NCBI GenBank assembly: GCA_030630315.1
Contig: DAOVNI010000096.1
Span: 1-6,589, forward strand
DNA length: 6,589 nt
Direction: 5' to 3'
Origin: Phycisphaerae bacterium
GTDB lineage: Bacteria; Planctomycetota; Phycisphaerae; Sedimentisphaerales; Anaerobacaceae
Shown here: piece after piece, positions 4,463-6,589 of the stretch
Layout of the letters: the number at the start of each line of letters is the position of its first letter
How positions within the stretch are numbered: position 1 is the first letter of the stretch
Program-made: the position numbers and the translations under genes
The notes under the pieces: model-generated
Database searches by the model: none
The model's input: only the letters and a program-made list of their open reading frames with translations
Told to the model about the DNA's origin: nothing

Positions 4463-5809
4463 TCAATAATCATACGGCTCTTTGCCGTGCTTTATCCGGC
4501 TTTTCGTCTGCATCCGGCGCAGCGTATCGGTCAAGAGCTCTGCGAGCTGCCTGTCACTCATATTCGCGACCTCGCCGGCCGGTATGGCTTTGCCGTAGCA
4601 GACGTCAATCCGTCCGCGTGAAAATATCTTCTTATGCCTCGGCCAACATTCAAAGGCGCCGTCAATCAATACCGGCACAACCGCCGCCTCTCCCCGCCTG
4701 CACAGAAGGCCAAAGCCGGGCTTGAAAGGTGAAATTCTCCCGTCAATCGACCGCGTACCTTCCGGAAAAACACAAACGCCCCTGCCTTCTTTGAGTTTAC
4801 CGATGACCTTCCTCATCGCAGACAAATCCGCCTTGCCCTGCTTGACCGGTATAGTATTGACCGAAGAAATCAGCCGGCCGAAAAACCTGTTTTTCCAGAG
4901 CGAATCACGGGCAAGAAAATACAAAGGCCTTTCCAAAGGTATTCCGCAAAATACCGGGTCAAGATAGCTCTGGTGGTTGCCGACCAGCACAAAAGCCCCT
5001 TCATCAGGAACATTTTCCCTCCCGTAAACCTGAATCCGAAAAAATAGATTGCAAAAAACTCTGCAGCACCAGCGTGCAAACCGGAACCATCTCATTTTTG
5101 ATTTTCTTTTCAGGCATTTTTCTTTTACGCAGCGCAAAACCTTTTCTACAACCTCTTCTATACCCAAATCGGTGGTATCGATAACAATAGCATCGTCAGC
5201 CGGCCTTAACGGCCCGACTGCTCTGTCCTCGTCGCTTTTGTCCCTTTCTTCTATGGCCTTTTGTATTTGCTCAAAACTTTCACCCAGCCCATCCGATGGG
5301 CGGGGTTCACCGCCGCCTCTGGCCCGCAGCTCAGCCAGTCTTCTTCTTGCCCTTTCGCCGGCATCAGCCGTCAGATAAAATTTTACATCAGCGTCGGCAA
5401 ACGCCACGGTGCCCTGGTCTCTTCCCTCGGTAACTATTTTTTCCTCTCCTGCCGCAAACTGCCTCTGCATCCGGACTAATTTCTCCCGCAGTTTTGCCGA
5501 CGACGCAATATGCCGGGCCTTAGCGGTAACTTCCGGCCTGCGTATCCACTCGGTAACATCAACCCCACCGATGCGAACCGCCATCTTGCCCTCTTTGACC
5601 ACAAATTGAAATTCGCCTGTTTCCAGAACGCCGAGCAGCTTCTCTTCATCGCTCATATCGACGCCGGCCTCAATCGCAGCTAACGTTACAGCCCGATACA
5701 TCGCACCGGTATCGAGAAAACTCGCTCCGAGTCTTTCAGCCAACAGCCGGGCCACCGTGCTCTTACCGCTGGCCGCAGGACCATCAATTGTAATAACCAG
5801 ATTCGACAT
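4463..5809 (-). CDS. cmk-plsC: Cytidylate kinase / 1-acylglycerol-3-phosphate acyltransferase fusion
   Basis: 448 residues in one frame. Residues 1-228 are a complete cytidylate kinase that phosphorylates CMP/dCMP with ATP: P-loop GPAASGKS (10-17), DTGAMYR (33-39), EGRD (128-131) and the RDKSDEDRAVGPL lid region (189-201). Residues 240-440 are a complete PlsC acyltransferase making phosphatidic acid at the inner membrane: NHQSYLD (278-284, catalytic His279 and Asp284) and FPEGTRS (348-354). The basic linker KEKCLKRKSK (229-238) joins them; a hydrophobic aromatic segment (about 240-260) may touch the membrane. cmk and plsC are adjacent genes in several other bacteria, so fusion of neighbours is a simple origin. 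Both domains look active. There is no strong Shine-Dalgarno before 5809, but the P-loop begins at residue 10, as in other Cmk proteins, which fixes the start. A separate PlsC from Met239 cannot be excluded. Confidence 0.94.
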   Translation of the reverse strand: MSNLVITIDGPAASGKSTVARLLAERLGASFLDTGAMYRAVTLAAIEAGVDMSDEEKLLGVLETGEFQFVVKEGKMAVRIGGVDVTEWIRRPEVTAKARHIASSAKLREKLVRMQRQFAAGEEKIVTEGRDQGTVAFADADVKFYLTADAGERARRRLAELRARGGGEPRPSDGLGESFEQIQKAIEERDKSDEDRAVGPLRPADDAIVIDTTDLGIEEVVEKVLRCVKEKCLKRKSKMRWFRFARWCCRVFCNLFFRIQVYGRENVPDEGAFVLVGNHQSYLDPVFCGIPLERPLYFLARDSLWKNRFFGRLISSVNTIPVKQGKADLSAMRKVIGKLKEGRGVCVFPEGTRSIDGRISPFKPGFGLLCRRGEAAVVPVLIDGAFECWPRHKKIFSRGRIDVCYGKAIPAGEVANMSDRQLAELLTDTLRRMQTKSRIKHGKEPYDY

Positions 5810-5816
5810 CTTAGAT

Positions 5817-5888
5817 TTGGTAACTGGTAATTGGTGAGTGGTAACTATTTAACCAATCACCATTTTAACCAATCACCGTTTAACCACC
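5817..5888. repeat. Degenerate short tandem repeats between phosphatase and cmk-plsC
   Basis: On plus, TTTAACCAATCACC occurs at 5848-5861 and 5864-5877, followed by a shortened TTTAACCACC at 5879-5888. Before them is GGTAACTGGTAATTGGTGAG, then TGGTAAC, a related but inverted sequence. The repeat runs into the last codons and the TGA stop of the phosphatase gene (5873). The array leaves no room for a normal terminator and gives the cmk-plsC gene a poor ribosome binding site. Confidence 0.6.
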
Positions 5889-6589
5889 TTGACAACAATA
5901 ATACTTGTATCATCACACTGACTGGCAAGCCCGACAAACCGCCTTCTGTATCCGAGTATATTTTTAAGCATCTGCTCTGCTGACCCTGCGGTAAACTTCT
6001 TTGCGGTTTCCAGCAAACTTTCCCTGCCCCAGAACTGGCCATCGAAGTTGGCCGCGTCAACCAGCCCGTCGCTGTAAAACAGCAAACAATCACCGTCCGC
6101 AAGCGCCATCGTTCCAATCTCGTATTCCGCCTGCGGGTCGACTCCAAGCACAAGTCCGCCTTTTTCCAGTTCCGTAATTTGCCCTTCCCTTATCAGCACC
6201 GTCGGCTCGTGCCCGCAGTTGCAATAGGTCATAGTTTCTTTCTTAACGTCAATGATTGCATAAAACAACGTAACAAACTCGCCGTCCCTGCACTCACTGC
6301 ACGCCATCTTATTGAGCTTATCGATAATCTCCCGTATGGCTTCGCCGCTGCCTTCGGTATCGGCGTAAGCCCGCACAGCACCTCTAAAACAACTCATCAT
6401 TAGTGCCGCAGGAATACCTTTGCCTATCACATCGGCAATCGCCACCACAACGCAGGTATCACTTACCTGAAGAAAATCGTAAAGGTCGCCGCCCACGTCA
6501 AAACAGGGAATATAAGCAGCCGCTATATCCAGACCCGGTATCAGCGGCGCCTTTTCCGGAATCATCCTTCGCTGAACAACACCTGCCAG
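5873..6589 (-). CDS. SpoIIE/RsbU-type PP2C serine phosphatase, 5' end outside the window
   Basis: 238 visible residues, open to the window edge, so the N terminus is missing. LAGVVQRRMIPEKAP (1-15 visible) is the usual helix that starts the SpoIIE phosphatase domain. Metal-binding and core motifs follow: VGGDLYDF (32-39, Asp35), ADVIGKGIPAALMM (52-65, Asp53), CGHEP (125-129), SDGLVDAAN (173-181, Asp174) and QCDDTSIIVV (224-233, Asp227). All acidic ligands are present, so it should be active, dephosphorylating Ser/Thr on partner proteins such as anti-anti-sigma factors. Family members usually carry an N-terminal sensor or response-regulator domain, which would lie to the right. No anti-sigma or anti-anti-sigma gene is in view. 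The ATG at 6565 is internal to the domain and should not be taken as the start. Confidence 0.93.
   Translation of the reverse strand: MAGVVQRRMIPEKAPLIPGLDIAAAYIPCFDVGGDLYDFLQVSDTCVVVAIADVIGKGIPAALMMSCFRGAVRAYADTEGSGEAIREIIDKLNKMACSECRDGEFVTLFYAIIDVKKETMTYCNCGHEPTVLIREGQITELEKGGLVLGVDPQAEYEIGTMALADGDCLLFYSDGLVDAANFDGQFWGRESLLETAKKFTAGSAEQMLKNILGYRRRFVGLASQCDDTSIIVVKVVKR

Overview
The window looks like part of a chromosome from a planctomycete-like bacterium, perhaps a relative of the Phycisphaerae or Sedimentisphaerales. This is inferred from a Tat-exported Gfo/Idh/MocA oxidoreductase beside a DUF1080 lipoprotein, a fused cytidylate kinase/acyltransferase and moderate GC content. It is not proven by any marker gene. 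All six confident genes lie on the minus strand, so transcription runs from right to left.

Right part (4463-6589): the C-terminal half of a SpoIIE/RsbU-type PP2C serine phosphatase, cut by the window edge, is followed by a single-chain Cmk-PlsC fusion. The two are separated by 63 bases filled with short degenerate repeats. Cmk recycles CMP and PlsC makes phosphatidic acid, so the fusion joins two steps connected through CDP-diacylglycerol metabolism.

Middle part (3375-4462): an ORF6N-domain protein of phage-type ancestry, with AT-rich stretches, sits between two repeat-rich intergenic regions. Its coding sequence contains a perfect 27-base palindrome, and its upstream region holds three more palindromes at 28-29 base spacing. 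In the gene's direction all four read as variants of the same peptide, [S/F]-[Q/H]-x-x-T-S. This is the most unusual signal in the window.

Left part (341-3374): three genes for exported proteins form a probable operon: a DUF1080 lipoprotein, a Tat-exported Gfo/Idh/MocA oxidoreductase, and a Tat/lipoprotein sugar-phosphate-isomerase-like TIM barrel. This set matches the 3-keto-glycoside route of sugar cleavage, in which C3 oxidation is followed by elimination of the aglycone and hydration. Between the last two genes are overlapping inverted repeats and a small Shine-Dalgarno-led ORF whose stop overlaps an ATG just upstream of the chosen start of the next gene. Bases 1-340 contain no gene I can support, only possible coding remnants.
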